Assembly: GCA_038093975.1 (NCBI GenBank)
Contig: JBBPTG010000115.1
Span: forward strand, 1 to 64,000
Length of the DNA: 64,000 nt
From: Chalciporus piperatus
Lineage: Eukaryota > Basidiomycota > Agaricomycetes > Boletales > Boletaceae
Direction of reading: 5' to 3'
Shown here: positions 39,101 to 48,443 of the stretch, piece after piece
Layout of the letters: every line of letters starts with the position of its first letter
Position numbering within the stretch: the stretch's first letter is position 1
The notes under the pieces: generated by a model
Database searches by the model: none
Seen by the model: the letters and a program-made list of their open reading frames with translations, nothing else
Told to the model about the DNA's origin: nothing
Program-made: the position numbers and the translations under genes

Positions 39101-41470
39101 TGGCGATCATGATGGCAGTTCTTTCGTCACGCCCAATTCCTCACCAGGACTTCCCGAGATCGATTTACGCGAATTCCATCCCGACTTTTCGACCGCTGAT
39201 TTTATGGATGGTTCATCGTATGAATACCACCTCGGATTTGGGTCTCCATCGCTTCACCCATCCCACCCCACTTCAACGACCACCTCGGGATGCCAAACCC
39301 CTTCCGATTCTACGCATCCCACGCAAGACGAAGACGAAGTCTGGGATACACTCCTGGGGTTGTCTGGGACGTCCACGCCCACGTCTCTTTTCATGTGTTC
39401 CAACTATCCTTCTCGTGCGCAGTCTGTTCACCCAGAAGCGTCGTCGTCGGTTTCATCGCCGGAGCGGGAGAAGGAACAGGAGTTGTTGTCGATCGATCCA
39501 TCGATGCTTCATTATCCCCCTCTTCAGCCGCCGCATGAGAGTTCACCCCATGTTTCGGAGAGATCGCTTTCACCGTTGACATCACTCGACGAGACGGACC
39601 TCGAGGATGCCCACTCCCATTCCACCCGCGAGAAACACACGAGGGGTACCGAGAGCCACAGTGGCGCACACGGCCGCAAACGCCTCGCCAATACTAACAA
39701 AAGTCGTCGGTCTGAGCCGTGTCATGGCTCGCTCAAGGTCCTGGGTGGCTCGATGCCTCCCACGCGCGGAGCGTCGGAGATGACTTCCCTCGGCGGAAGT
39801 GGGGGGAGTGGACGGTCGGGGTCGAGGCCACTGGGTGGACCGAGTGCGTCGTTGGAAGAGTTGATGCTCATGGCGAGGAGACAGCCACTGAAAATTCATG
39901 TCAAGGTGCCAGAATCGATGAGGGGGGTGAAGAGGAAGTGGAGTGCTGTCGAGGGTGAGATTGGTGGGGGCGATGATGGAGAAACCGTCCATGCCAAGCA
40001 GGCTGCGAGCACGAGTGGACATGTGGCGCAAGAGCCTGAGGGTCGAGAGATGTCGGTGATGACCGAGGTGTGTATGCGGGTTGTTGTGATATGGCGGATC
40101 ATTGACTACTTTTTGTGTGTAGATGGCAGATGAAGTGGGTCCTGTTAATATGGGTGTCGCGTTGACCACCCCTGCGCCAACGCCGCCAGCATCCTCAATC
40201 CCGGCAACCATGACCGATCCTCCTACGACATATACACTCGAGGATCTAGTCAGGCATCCCTTGCCAGTGGTTCCTAGCAAGAGAACCAAACGTGCTGCAC
40301 AGGAAGGCAGTATCAAAGAAACCCCCGCCTCACGTTCTCGTCAGAAGAAAACCAAAGGGGTGTCGAAACCCAAGTCGACGCAGTACCCCTCGTATGATGT
40401 CGAGAACGGTGAAGTGGTGATGGCAGCAGTACCGGAGCCGGCGCCATCTGTCTCCGTTGCACCTTCCCCGGCAGCAGTACCACTTAGGGAGGAAACCCAC
40501 GAACCCAGTGTGAACCACGAGCGTCCTCTCCAGGAGCCCGTGAATCATGCGATGAAGACACCACCGTCGTCCCCTATTCGGCCGGCCCGCTCGAGCGGGC
40601 ATAGCCCGATGAAGATAAAACAGTCGCCTACGAAGGAGGACGTTTGGAGTGCGATCGCCATGGGAGACGGATCGTGGCCTGAGTTGCCGAATCCGTTTAC
40701 TCGGTGCGATGAACAGGTACGTTTGTGACGGGTTCTCGCTCGAAGAGAGTGGTGGCTGAAGAGCTGAATCCGTCTCGGTTGTCAGTTCATCCAGTGTGAC
40801 AAGTAGGTGTTTGGGAATTGGAGGTGCCTTTTCGGAGATGACTGACTTGGATGATGTAGCTGTGATATGTGGTATCATTGTGGGTGTGTGGGTATCGGGC
40901 CTGAGGATCCGAGGCTCGAGGATGGGGCGTCGTTCATTTGCCCGATGTGCCAGTGAGTACAGTCTATTTCCATTTCTTTGATCAAGGCATTTAATCAGTG
41001 TCTTTTTTTCCAGAACGAAAAGTATGCTTTTATCTTATCTCCTTTCTGGAACAAATCCTGACCTATTGGCGAACTAGGCGCGAGACGCAGGGCACTCAGG
41101 AAACATGACGAGGCGTGTGCTCGTCCTGATTGTCCTGAACCCATTGAGAACACCGGGCTCTACTTTGTTGAGAGACTCGTCGGGCGTAAACGGATTGAGG
41201 GCGGTGGTTATCTCTGGCTCGCCAAGTGGGAAGGGTAAATAACTATTCTTCGGGCTGTGTGCATTACATTGAAGAACTCATTTGATATGCAGGTACCCGA
41301 TGGCCAAGGCCACTTGGATTCCCGAGGAAAATATCAACACGGGTCAAATGGTGCTATTTAAGAGCTTCGAGGAGGATGCCTTAAAGGAAAGTGTAAACCT
41401 CTCTGAGGAATCCGTGCTTCTAGAAGAAGCCATTGAGGCCGGTTGGGGAAACCACGTCAACGACATCTAG
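36180..41470 (+). CDS. Large PHD-like zinc finger and chromodomain protein
   Basis: Probable chromatin reader, nuclear. Ten exons: 36180-37071, 37137-37328, 37455-37574, 37645-40067, 40123-40716, 40786-40802, 40860-40952, 41014-41021, 41078-41234 and 41293-41470, giving 1557 residues. The first 1390 residues are Ser/Pro/Thr-rich and mostly disordered, with a short predicted coiled coil near 195-230 and a basic patch (KAKRRTRRGKRANGK). A PHD-like finger spans 1404-1443: FIQCDNCDMWYHCGC, then ASFICPMC. It lacks the usual first CxxC pair; only one Cys (RCDEQ) precedes it. A chromodomain follows at about 1471-1525 (YFVERLVGRKRI, GYLWLAKWEGYP, ATWIPEENI), with the aromatic residues expected of a methyl-lysine cage. 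Exons 6 and 8 are 17 and 8 nt and are needed to build the finger. A Met-start alternative upstream is not excluded. Confidence 0.85.
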
Positions 41471-41913
41471 GCCCATGAAAAAAATCAACCTGAAGTCCAA
41501 GACCAAAATCACGGCGATCGGTCAGGATGAGTTTAACCGAGTTACTTCTTCACTTGCATTTTCATTTCACCCGCCTAATCTTTTCCTCAATGACCGCATA
41601 CTCATTTCTCCATCTCGCATAATACACGGTATGCTTTCCTTTTCAAGTTCGTTTTATCAAAATGAGGCTTTTGTCGTTCATCTGCTTTTTCTCCTCGTGG
41701 ATTCTCGATTTCTCGTACTCCGTCGTGCTATCAATCCGCTATCAATCTGCTATCAAGTTTACCTAGCTATGTATATTATAGTCGTCAGCACCGCTGTAGA
41801 ATGATTTTACTTCCAAGTAGTATTCTGAATCCAAGGCACACGTGTTCCGAGGAGTCTAACACGCGCGGTGGCAACGTGCCAGACGTCATATGTAACTTGT
41901 CTTCAACCTCACC
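41471..41913. other. Intergenic between chromodomain and Sec20 genes
   Basis: A 443-bp, T-rich spacer that should hold the chromodomain gene's 3' UTR and the SEC20 promoter. No gene is seen. Confidence 0.45.
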
Positions 41914-43256
41914 ATGGCCCCAATCCCTGCCACTTTCGACACCGATGCATTGGCTCTGTTAGAAGCGATCGAACGACGCCAGAGCGACCTTTCAGCATTC
42001 CAAATCCCACGACTTCGAACATGTACAGGACCGCTCGTCACGCAGCAAGCGTGGGCTGCTGAGGTCAGGGAGGACATTGAACGGCTGGCGAAGCAGATCG
42101 AGGTGTGTGCGTGTCGGGCTCTGGTGCATGGTTGAGTAGTGCTAAGTGCTCATTGACGTTCGTATGGATGCCTGTGGTTTCGGATGGGACTTGGATAGGA
42201 CTTGGATGTTCTCGTGGATGACCAGCGCAATGAGAGGGCGCGTGCAGCGTTGAGGGCGAAGGTGGATGAACACTCAAAGTTGCTTGAAGGGTAGGTCTTC
42301 ATGTTTCTTCTCCTTACGAGTTTCCTTCGGGCCTAGTCTCTGAGTGGTGATGACCTTTGTACATAGGTTACGGAGAGACTCCCGAGCAGCCATTCTCGCC
42401 TCGAAACGTGCGATAGATGCACAAAGCCGATCACAGCGTGAAGAGCTTCTTCGTTCGCCTTCTGTGCGGCAACAGGTATCTTCTTCGAATGAGAAAGTCA
42501 CGTTCGTATCTTCGTAGCCTGGTGTGATTTGCTTAGCGGCTAACGACGACGACGGCCTTTGGACTACAGGGAAGATGCGCTGATGAAGGCTAACAACAAC
42601 GTCGCGGATGCTCTCCAACGGACGATTACCCTGATGCAAAAAGAGCTCGAGAAGAGCGTCCTATCCAGCCAACTATTGGGTACGTTCTTCCGGTGCCCAC
42701 TCTCTCCTATTCCGCTCGTCCAACCATGTTCACAGAATCATCTACGGTCAACCTCAACTCGGCCTCTCAAACACACGACTCCCTCAACCTGCTTATCGGG
42801 ACCTCCAAACAGCTCGTGACCGCGCTCGAGAAAACTGACTGGCTCGACCGCGTGCTCATCATCTCAGCGCTCGTCTTCTTCGCCCTCGTGATGCTCTTTA
42901 TATTAAAGCAGCGCATCTTGGACAGGGGACTCAGGATTGCCTTTTGGTGGACGAGGTTTGTCCCTGGGATGAGTTCCCGCGGACGAGCAGCAGTGGAAAC
43001 CGTGAAGGAGATGGCGGTGGATGCGGGTGCAACGACGTCCCTCGCGAGCGTCGTGTTCACCGCAACAGCTGCTTCATCGACGCTCGGTTCGATATTGATT
43101 GCCACTGCGACCGTCGTCCCGGAGGTTACGCTGGGCGAGCCTGCAACCGCTGAGGCCTTGCTGGATCCGAGTCTCGTCCCTGAATCGGAGCGAGCTGATA
43201 TTTCTGCTGATTCTCTCCATACACCTGTTGCTGAAGTCCCTCATTTTGAACTATAG
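41914..43256 (+). CDS. SEC20: Sec20-type SNARE with C-terminal HFEL
   Basis: ER SNARE that works with Ufe1, Use1 and Sec22 in retrograde Golgi-to-ER fusion. Exons 41914-42102, 42199-42290, 42367-42501, 42570-42679 and 42736-43256 give 348 residues. The N-terminal 150 residues form helical, charged segments. The Sec20 SNARE motif follows: EDALMKANNNVADALQRTIT, MQKELEKSVLSSQLLESST, TSKQLVTALEKTDW. One transmembrane helix follows (VLIISALVFFALVMLFILKQ). A luminal tail of about 100 residues ends PHFEL. Yeast Sec20 ends in HDEL, so HFEL looks like a variant ER-retrieval signal on the luminal side. Intron 3 (42502-42569) starts GTTCGT; it is the only choice that restores EKVTEDALMKAN. The family is firm. 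Confidence 0.9.
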
Positions 43257-43611
43257 CAGGGTACTACTGTGGAACTTTGGTATTCATCTGAATCCGTTTT
43301 ACATGAAACTTGAATCAGGTCGGGATACAACACCATCTATACTGGATTCCCTTTGAGAACTCGGTCAGTTCCCCATCTTGCAGGCATGAATCTTTCACAG
43401 CGAACGGAGTGATGCAGCTGGAAGACAGTGCCGCGTTTTACTTGTTCTGCTGCTCACATTGGAATGAGCTGATGGTGATCAGTCGTGGCTTCCGCATTCA
43501 AAACAGGTTGCATTTTCAATCCTAACAGTACACTTTACATCGACTCGTTCACTTGAGACACAATATGGCGCTCCGCATCGTCTGGAACTTGACCTTCCCA
43601 CTTGTCGCCAC
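43257..43611. other. Convergent spacer
   Basis: A 355-bp region between the SEC20 stop (plus) and the inhibitor stop (minus). Probably UTRs; nothing recognisable. Confidence 0.45.
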
Positions 43612-44141
43612 TTAGGCGGGGATTAAGGTCCAGTTCTGTTTTTCGTCTCCGGTTCCAGCGGCGAAAGACACGGACTCTCCATCGATAGCTTTATGGAGCC
43701 CCCAGAAGACGGTGAGTCCGCCATCCTGGACGCTGTGAAAATCGAAGCCCATTAGTACAGGAGCTCGGGATAACCGTGGAAAAATACGAACGTGTAAACG
43801 CCCTCGCGCTCCCTGATGGTCCAGACGTATGAATGGGGCTTGAGAACCTTCAAGACGCCATCACCCATTCCGATCTGGAGGTGAGGGGCCCTTTTAGGAG
43901 AGACACTCTGCGTCTTGCCGTCCCTGTAGTCGGTGACGACCCACTGCACATCGCACACCACATCTGTCAATGATGAAGGCACTCGTCGAGCTGCAAGACT
44001 CACCATTTGGGTCGGCAAGTTGTCAAGCTCGGCGACGGTCACGACGGTATTCTCGCCATCGTAATTCATAGCAAGAGGTTTGCCACTCAGGGAGGTGACC
44101 CTGTTGACGATGAAGTAGTTACCTGCTGGTGGTTGGGACAT
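43612..44141 (-). CDS. Fungal I66-type serine protease inhibitor (beta-trefoil)
   Basis: Small cytosolic-type inhibitor related to cospin/cnispin (MEROPS I66), abundant in mushroom fruit bodies and linked to defence against grazers or to protease control. Exons 44004-44141, 43792-43943 and 43612-43732 give 136 residues. No signal peptide is visible. Family blocks: GNYFIVNRVTS, NYDGENTVVTV, WVVTDYRDGKTQSVSP, SYVWTIREREGVYTVQDGG, TVFWG and AGTGDEKQNWTLIPA. Intron 1 is 60 nt without a stop, so the unspliced frame would carry 20 false residues. Intron 2 uses a GTTCGT donor and joins GVYT to VQDGG. A TATA box sits 62-69 bp upstream of the ATG. The fold and family are well supported; the inhibited protease is not known. 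Confidence 0.9.
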
Positions 44142-44202
44142 TGTGGACTGACTATCTTTCGAGTGAAGGTGATGAGTGACTGAAGAGACAAAACTGAGCG
44201 GG

Positions 44203-44210
44203 TTTTTATA
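44203..44210 (-). promoter_or_regulatory. TATA box of the I66-type inhibitor
   Basis: TATAAAAA on the minus strand, 62-69 bp upstream of the inhibitor ATG. This spacing suggests a short 5' UTR and fits a highly expressed gene. Confidence 0.6.
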
Positions 44211-44865
44211 TCCCCCAGGACAGACCTAGCCATTAAGAGTATTCACCCTGAAATTTCTACAAAAGTCAGATGGTATACAAAAGTATTGAAGTTCTGAAGG
44301 AATGGGAAGTTCCCCGCGTCCATTGGCAACTTCCGCACGGGCGGCGTTCGTTCGACTTTGTTGCAAATAGACAGAAAAAGGAGACGACTTCCTGATTACA
44401 GTAACGACTAGAGATCCAGCACAATGATCTCCAAATCCTAACACAGGATCAGTGCGTAACACCGAACATGTTGGTCGATTGGGGGATAGACGGCTCGTGT
44501 TTCCAAGTGAGGACTGCGCTCACCCAGACGGCGCACCAGCGGACGGAGATTAGACGCAGGGCATGAGGATGATGTCTAGACCGGGGCGGCTCTGGGAGAT
44601 CCAGACCAGCTCTCCTCCTATGTCCATGACTCAGACCAGGTCAGGATGAATGACAAGGGTCACCCGAATCCTTCGATTTGTTCTCTGTGACAACCAGATG
44701 GTTTCAATAGCGAGTGTCCTCGTAAGCGAAAAATTTGTCGCGAAAAGAGAAGCAAGGCAACGAACAGAACGCACCCAACAAACGTTTGTGGTCATTTGCG
44801 CGATGACGGGGTCGACATACAGATCAAGCGTGCGATCGCCGTTACTCAAGGGTGGTCGACTCCAA

Positions 44866-44920
44866 CCGTCCGTGGTTGTCACTCTTGGCCAACACATGTT
44901 TTCTGATGAAGGGAATACAT
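44866..44920 (+). repeat. Diverged direct repeat, copy A
   Basis: A 55-bp segment that matches 47111-47163 with a few substitutions and a 2-bp length difference. Shared blocks are CCGTCCG, CTCTTGG, CATGTTTTCTGATGA and AATACAT. The similarity seems to extend to AAGCGTGCG upstream. The two copies bracket the F-box gene at 45373-47001. Confidence 0.7.
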
Positions 44921-45372
44921 CCGGAACCATTCTTGGAGGCAAGTCACACAAAGGATGTGACCACATGGCGAAAAGCTGTTGTCGATGAGGAAACAAGCGG
45001 TCTAGAAAGGTGGGTTAAAGCTGACTTTGACTCACTTTGGAGACTTTGTTGTGAACGACTGTCTTTCTTCGGTTCTTCGAAACTCGACAGTTCCGAACAA
45101 GAGCGAAACTCACACTGAGCTCCAAACGTCTTGTTACTGTAAACCCTCCCGACAAGACCTTTGCAATTGATCCGTGAGACCACGCCAGTCGTTGGGCAAA
45201 TATTCAACGAAGCATCCTTAACGAGTTAGTTGCTGGAGTCGGCGGCGGCTCTTTATGACTGTCAGAAACCGGAGGTCGATCAGTACTTGTAGGTACTTGT
45301 ATCATCCGCATAGCCACACACAACTTCGAAACCACGACCCAAGTTTCAAGCTTCCAAGAGTCATAAACATCC

Positions 45373-47001
45373 ATGCATCAGGCTCTATATCTTTACGAGA
45401 TCCTTGTGCATATTTTCGGTCATTGTTATGCCGACGACAGACAACTTCTGTGGAGCGGATCAGGACACTGTCGTGTCACTGCTGGGCTAGCCAGAACATG
45501 CCGTTCATTCAAAGAACCGGCCTTAGATGTCCTGTGGGCGGAGTTGTTCGATCTGACACCGCTGTCGCGATGTCTTCCTGAAGTCTCTTGTCGCGTAGAC
45601 GTAGATTATCCAGTGAGGACACAGTTCAAGTTGTCTTTCGTCGCACAGAAATCCACTGATCGTTCGATTACCCACTTGAATTCCCAGTGTTTTTCGTTTT
45701 CAAGACCCCTCGAAGAATCCGAGTGGGATACCCTTCGAAGCTACACGCGTCGGGTCCGGAGTATAATTGGCTTGTCCAATACTAGTGGGAGGCTTGATGA
45801 GAACGCCCTCACGATAGTCTGCAGCTGCCCTATCACCAAGCCACTTTTCCCAAATCTGCGAACCGTGGAATGGAACGACCCAGAGTCGTTCATCCCCTTG
45901 GTACATCTTTTCGCTGCATCGCAGCTAACGGCACTCTATCTTAGCGGGTCATTTGCGGACATTCCCAAACTCAAAGATACGCTCTGTGCACTTGGAACCC
46001 TCTTTCCACACATGAAAAGGATTTGGATCCCAAGCACACATTTCCCCGTTGACCTGAATGAGATCGTCGCCGGCCATGTACGCCGTTGGACGGGTCTTCA
46101 AACTGTACTTTGTCCCAATATCACCTTCGAAATCGACGTTATTTTGCATCTCTCCCGCATGCCAGCCCTGACCGAGTTATCATTCACACTTGGCGCGCTA
46201 TCACCAAATGAGTTCTCTCTCTCCAACACTCTACTAGTCTTCCCAATACTTGACGACTTGAGGATAATCTCTGAATCGATCTCTCCCATTTCATGCCTCC
46301 TTTCCCATATCTTACTCCCGGAAGTCACTCATCTCTCTACCTCATTTTTAAACCGACCTTCGAAACCCACTGTCAAGTCACTCTTGGTGACAATCCGAAA
46401 AACCTGCAGTCTCAACTCCATCTTAGGCTTGACCCTCCTGCAAACTCAATTCCCTTTTCACGGTGACCCGGAGCGTTATCAACTCGTGTTGGATGACCTT
46501 CGGCCTTGCATGGCCTTTCGTAACCTTCGCATCATAGAAATCAACCTTGAATGGTCCGTGGATTTAGCAGACCGCGACTTGCTGGAGTTGGTGTCTGCGT
46601 GGCCCAATTTGGAACAACTCTACATCAACAGGGAGTGGGGTTGGAGGACTGCTGGTGGAATCACCCCGGGCGGACTACTACAGCTTCTGCAGCAATGCCT
46701 ATCCCTGCAGTGTTTTTGCTTGGCCATCGATACTCGAGACTACATCACAATTCCACAGATCTCGAACTTTCACCGGCGGGACTTCAACATGGACATCGCT
46801 GACTCGGCGATTCTGCCGGAGGCCGTTCCAGCTTTGGCCGCTTTCTTCGGGGACATCGCACCGCGCAGGAACTTTTCCAACTTTGTAATCTGGAACAGTC
46901 GGACGCTTAGAGATCGCGTCGAGTCGGAGGTCCCAAGAAATTTGTGGCACGATGTATTTCGTCAGGCGAGCGCGCGGGTCAGAAATCGCCTTGGATTCTG
47001 A
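45373..47001 (+). CDS. F-box-like protein, single exon, leucine-rich
   Basis: Probable SCF adaptor of 542 residues without introns. The F-box-like region starts at residue 4 (ALYLYEILVHIFGHCYADD) and continues with LARTCRSFKEPALDVLWAEL. Leucine-rich segments follow: PLFPNLRTVEWND, ASQLTALYLSGSF, MPALTELSFTLG and WPNLEQLYINREWG. It belongs to the same broad family as the gene at 1568-3175, sharing the LARTCR-x-F-x-x-PAL layout. The C-terminal half keeps an open frame to the end, so it looks intact. Its promoter and 3' side carry the two copies of a diverged direct repeat. The ubiquitination target is unknown. Confidence 0.82.
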   Translation: MHQALYLYEILVHIFGHCYADDRQLLWSGSGHCRVTAGLARTCRSFKEPALDVLWAELFDLTPLSRCLPEVSCRVDVDYPVRTQFKLSFVAQKSTDRSITHLNSQCFSFSRPLEESEWDTLRSYTRRVRSIIGLSNTSGRLDENALTIVCSCPITKPLFPNLRTVEWNDPESFIPLVHLFAASQLTALYLSGSFADIPKLKDTLCALGTLFPHMKRIWIPSTHFPVDLNEIVAGHVRRWTGLQTVLCPNITFEIDVILHLSRMPALTELSFTLGALSPNEFSLSNTLLVFPILDDLRIISESISPISCLLSHILLPEVTHLSTSFLNRPSKPTVKSLLVTIRKTCSLNSILGLTLLQTQFPFHGDPERYQLVLDDLRPCMAFRNLRIIEINLEWSVDLADRDLLELVSAWPNLEQLYINREWGWRTAGGITPGGLLQLLQQCLSLQCFCLAIDTRDYITIPQISNFHRRDFNMDIADSAILPEAVPALAAFFGDIAPRRNFSNFVIWNSRTLRDRVESEVPRNLWHDVFRQASARVRNRLGF

Positions 47002-48443
47002 TAGGACACAGGGGTGAATGGAGCTAGAGATTGTTTGCCAGGGCTACGAAGAGTGCCATAGGAGATCAAAGAACGAGATATTTAAATATGGATAAAGCGT
47101 GCGTTCCGTACCGTCCGGTAGTCGCTCTTGGTCAACGCATGTTTTCTGATGAGGGAAATACATTGGTTTCACTCCGCACCTGGACTGCGCAGTCCTGCTT
47201 TATGAAGCTGTGACCACCGAATTACGGACTTACAGATACTTCCAGGCCCGTTTAGACCAGTGTGAGGTTCGGGTCTGTTCCAAAGTCAAAGTCATCATTG
47301 ACGCCACCTTTCTAGACCGCCACACCGTGTTTCCGGCAGTAACGAACTTGAAAATGGCAAGGTACGCAGCACAGCTACCTCATGAAACGATTTGTATGCA
47401 CGGGAAACTGATCACTGTGAAGATTCGTGATCATCTGAAGAGTGTTTTCAAATTGGTCGCCGCTTACCAGTACTAGCTCTTCAACAAGTTCGTGTATACT
47501 CTAATTCAAGGGGTCTGCTTTGTTGGACACAAACAGGGAGTTGGATCTGATCAGCGTCTAGCTTCAAGACATCTCGAGAAAGATACCAACTTGTGTTCGT
47601 CCCCGTTCGCCGCGAGGATCCAGGCATTGCAAGGCTGGAATGCGTGACCTCGTCGTATTTTTGTTTCATCACGACGTGAGCCTTGTCTGCTGATGCGATT
47701 CTCTGCCGTCGTCAATGATGCTAGCTAAGACCAGGATCAAAGTGATTGGATTATCATACCGACACTCCGTCATTGGACGAGATCGTTGCACTCCGAGTCT
47801 GGTCCAACCAAACTCCGCGGATTCCCAGCTTGAGCTTCGCGGAAGCGTTTGCGAGCCCCAAATGCTAGCACTTGTTCAGTCAACCACGATCGGAGGGAAC
47901 GTTGAGTTCAAAGCCGTTCATAATGTAAAAACAAACGGCCCTTTGACACAAGGCTTCGTGGGTTCAGCAGCGCTGCGTTACGGCGGGACTCTCCGAAGTA
48001 GAGCAGAACTTCGACTGTCTTCTGCCCATTGAGATGGTTAGGAGACTATTACGGCGGGACGGTCTCGCTTTCGGATATACGTTGCGGAGTGCGCGAAATC
48101 AGAACCGTCGGTCTCGTATACGTATAACTAAGACTTGTATTGAAGCTGTCATTACATTCAAAATATGCAGTAATATAAACGGTGAAAAGATCCACAACAG
48201 GGGAAACAAGAAAATGAGAGTAACAATAAACCATCGAGCCGAGCAAGGAGCCACAGAGCAGCAAACAACAAACAACTTGCAACGTAGGCACCAATGAAGA
48301 ACAAGCAAAACGACATCACGAGGCAATACATCAAGAGAGAGAAAGAAAATCGAGCATGTCGGAACAGAAACACAAAACGCGCACCTCATCCAACACCCAT
48401 CGTCACTCACTAGTACTCACCTCCCCATCTCTTTGCTCACGCC
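47002..48443. other. Gene-poor spacer with repeat copy B
   Basis: A 1.44-kb stretch holding repeat copy B (47111-47163). TACGGCGGGAC also occurs twice (47980 and 48051 areas). Frames are short and lack motifs. The right end should be the 3' UTR of the CSC1-like gene. Confidence 0.45.
47111..47163 (+). repeat. Diverged direct repeat, copy B
   Basis: A 53-bp partner of 44866-44920, in the same orientation, 110 bp downstream of the F-box stop codon. Confidence 0.7.

Larger units (their letters stand above)
44142..45372. other. Spacer upstream of F-box gene, with repeat copy A
   Basis: A 1.2-kb stretch. It contains the inhibitor promoter at its left and one copy of a diverged direct repeat (44866-44920) whose partner lies at 47111-47163. 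No gene is recognised. Confidence 0.5.

Noticed and set aside
38031..39110. Long minus-strand frames opposite exon 4 of the chromodomain gene
   Set aside because: Low-complexity shadow of a Ser/Pro/Asp-rich coding region; no domain and no splice support.
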